A stretch of 64,000 nt of DNA from Lysobacterales bacterium (GTDB taxonomy: Bacteria > Pseudomonadota > Gammaproteobacteria > Xanthomonadales > SZUA-36), in assembly GCA_013042915.1 (NCBI GenBank), contig JABDPF010000033.1:43380-107379 (forward strand), given 5' to 3'. Position 1 is the first letter of the stretch. Each line of letters starts with the position of its first letter. The position numbers and the translations under genes are program-made. The notes under the pieces are model-generated. The model saw only the letters and a list, made by a program, of their open reading frames with translations, did not search any database and was not told the origin of the DNA. Below are positions 63,588-64,000 of this stretch, piece after piece.

Positions 63588-63625
63588 CTACTTCGTTTTC
63601 AACTCCTGGCAGTATTGCCGCGGCA

Positions 63626-64000
63626 CTAAACCACCATGCCGCTCATTTCTTCTGATGTATCGGCGTCATCACCGAATTCCTCTTGCCGCTTCGCGTTCAG
63701 AACGTTTTCGTTCCAGATTTCAAAGCGACCGCCCATTCCAAGCAGCGCGACCTTCTTCTCGAGCCCTGCTACCTGCCGCAAGGTTTGCGGTAGTTGAATC
63801 CGTCCGTTCGCGTCCGGTTCAACGGCACTGGCGCTCCCCACCAGTTTTCGCTGCAGGCTGCGGTGACGCGCATCGAACGTGCTGAGCGACATCACCTTGT
63901 CCCGCACCTCTTCCCACATTTCCCGGGGATAGAGGTAAAGCGCACCATGGTCAAACGCGCTGTAGGTGAGCACCAACTCGCCACCGCACGCTTCCTGGAT
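63626..64000 (-). CDS. mraZ: Transcriptional regulator MraZ (C-terminal part, cut by window edge)
   Basis: 125 codons are visible; the frame continues to the last base, so the 5' end lies outside. The sequence has ELVLTYSAFDHGALYLYP, then LVGSASAVEPDANGRIQLP, the second SpoVT/AbrB-like half with the DxxGR signature, and LRQVAGLEKKVALLGMGGRF. An ATG-like start at 63976 would delete the first half and is rejected. MraZ is the usual first gene of the dcw operon and represses it. Confidence 0.93.
   Translation of the reverse strand: MQEACGGELVLTYSAFDHGALYLYPREMWEEVRDKVMSLSTFDARHRSLQRKLVGSASAVEPDANGRIQLPQTLRQVAGLEKKVALLGMGGRFEIWNENVLNAKRQEEFGDDADTSEEMSGMVV

Overview
This 64 kb window is chromosomal DNA of a gammaproteobacterium. 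Most of it is GC-rich and tightly packed. Several points suggest a lineage near the Xanthomonadales or Wenzhouxiangellaceae: the order nadE / sucDC / pilSR / pilA-pilB-pilC-pilD / coaE, the back-to-back rluD and bamD pair, a dcw cluster without murD, and many GTAG-type REP palindromes. The exact lineage is inference. No tRNA, rRNA, CRISPR array, prophage or intact insertion sequence was seen.

Layout. 1-3.4 kb (minus): a YoaA/DinG-type helicase cut by the left edge, a TPR lipoprotein and mrcB. 3.5-7.7 kb (plus): a giant multidomain glycosyltransferase with a frameshift in its first domain. 8.0-14.1 kb (minus): relA and hrpA. 14.3-21 kb: ltaE, a membrane-anchored GDPD, rluD, bamD and glutamine-dependent nadE. 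21-23 kb (minus): sucC-sucD. 23.3-31.9 kb (plus): pilS-pilR, pilA with a sigma-54 promoter and phased upstream sites, pilB, pilC, pilD and coaE. 31.9-43.7 kb: a visibly AT-richer accessory glycan island. It holds two GT-C-like membrane proteins, two methyltransferases (one frameshifted), a PhyH dioxygenase, a NeuD-like acyltransferase, a WecE-like aminotransferase, a 4-TM flippase-like protein, a radical SAM protein, a WbqC protein and a GT2. 43.8-64 kb: a conserved hypothetical, secA, an M23 peptidase, dciA, and the dcw cluster read right to left: mraZ, rsmH, ftsL, ftsI, a MurE-like gene, murF, mraY, ftsW, murG, ddl, ftsQ, ftsA, ftsZ, lpxC.

How the genes work together. The dcw block supplies late peptidoglycan precursor synthesis, lipid I/II formation and the divisome. 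The PilSR pair probably controls the pilin promoter beside it. The island has the parts of a polyprenyl-phosphate-sugar glycosylation route and may decorate surface polymer or pilin.

Most notable points. (1) The gene at the murE position is an intact, translationally coupled MurE homologue that has lost essentially every recognisable ligase catalytic motif, and murD, murC and murB are absent from their usual places. (2) REP or REP-like palindromes are embedded in frame in murG and nadE. (3) Two glycan genes carry apparent frameshifts, one exactly at an eight-base homopolymer. (4) Four GTC/GAC half-sites with exact 10-bp spacing lie upstream of the pilA sigma-54 promoter.
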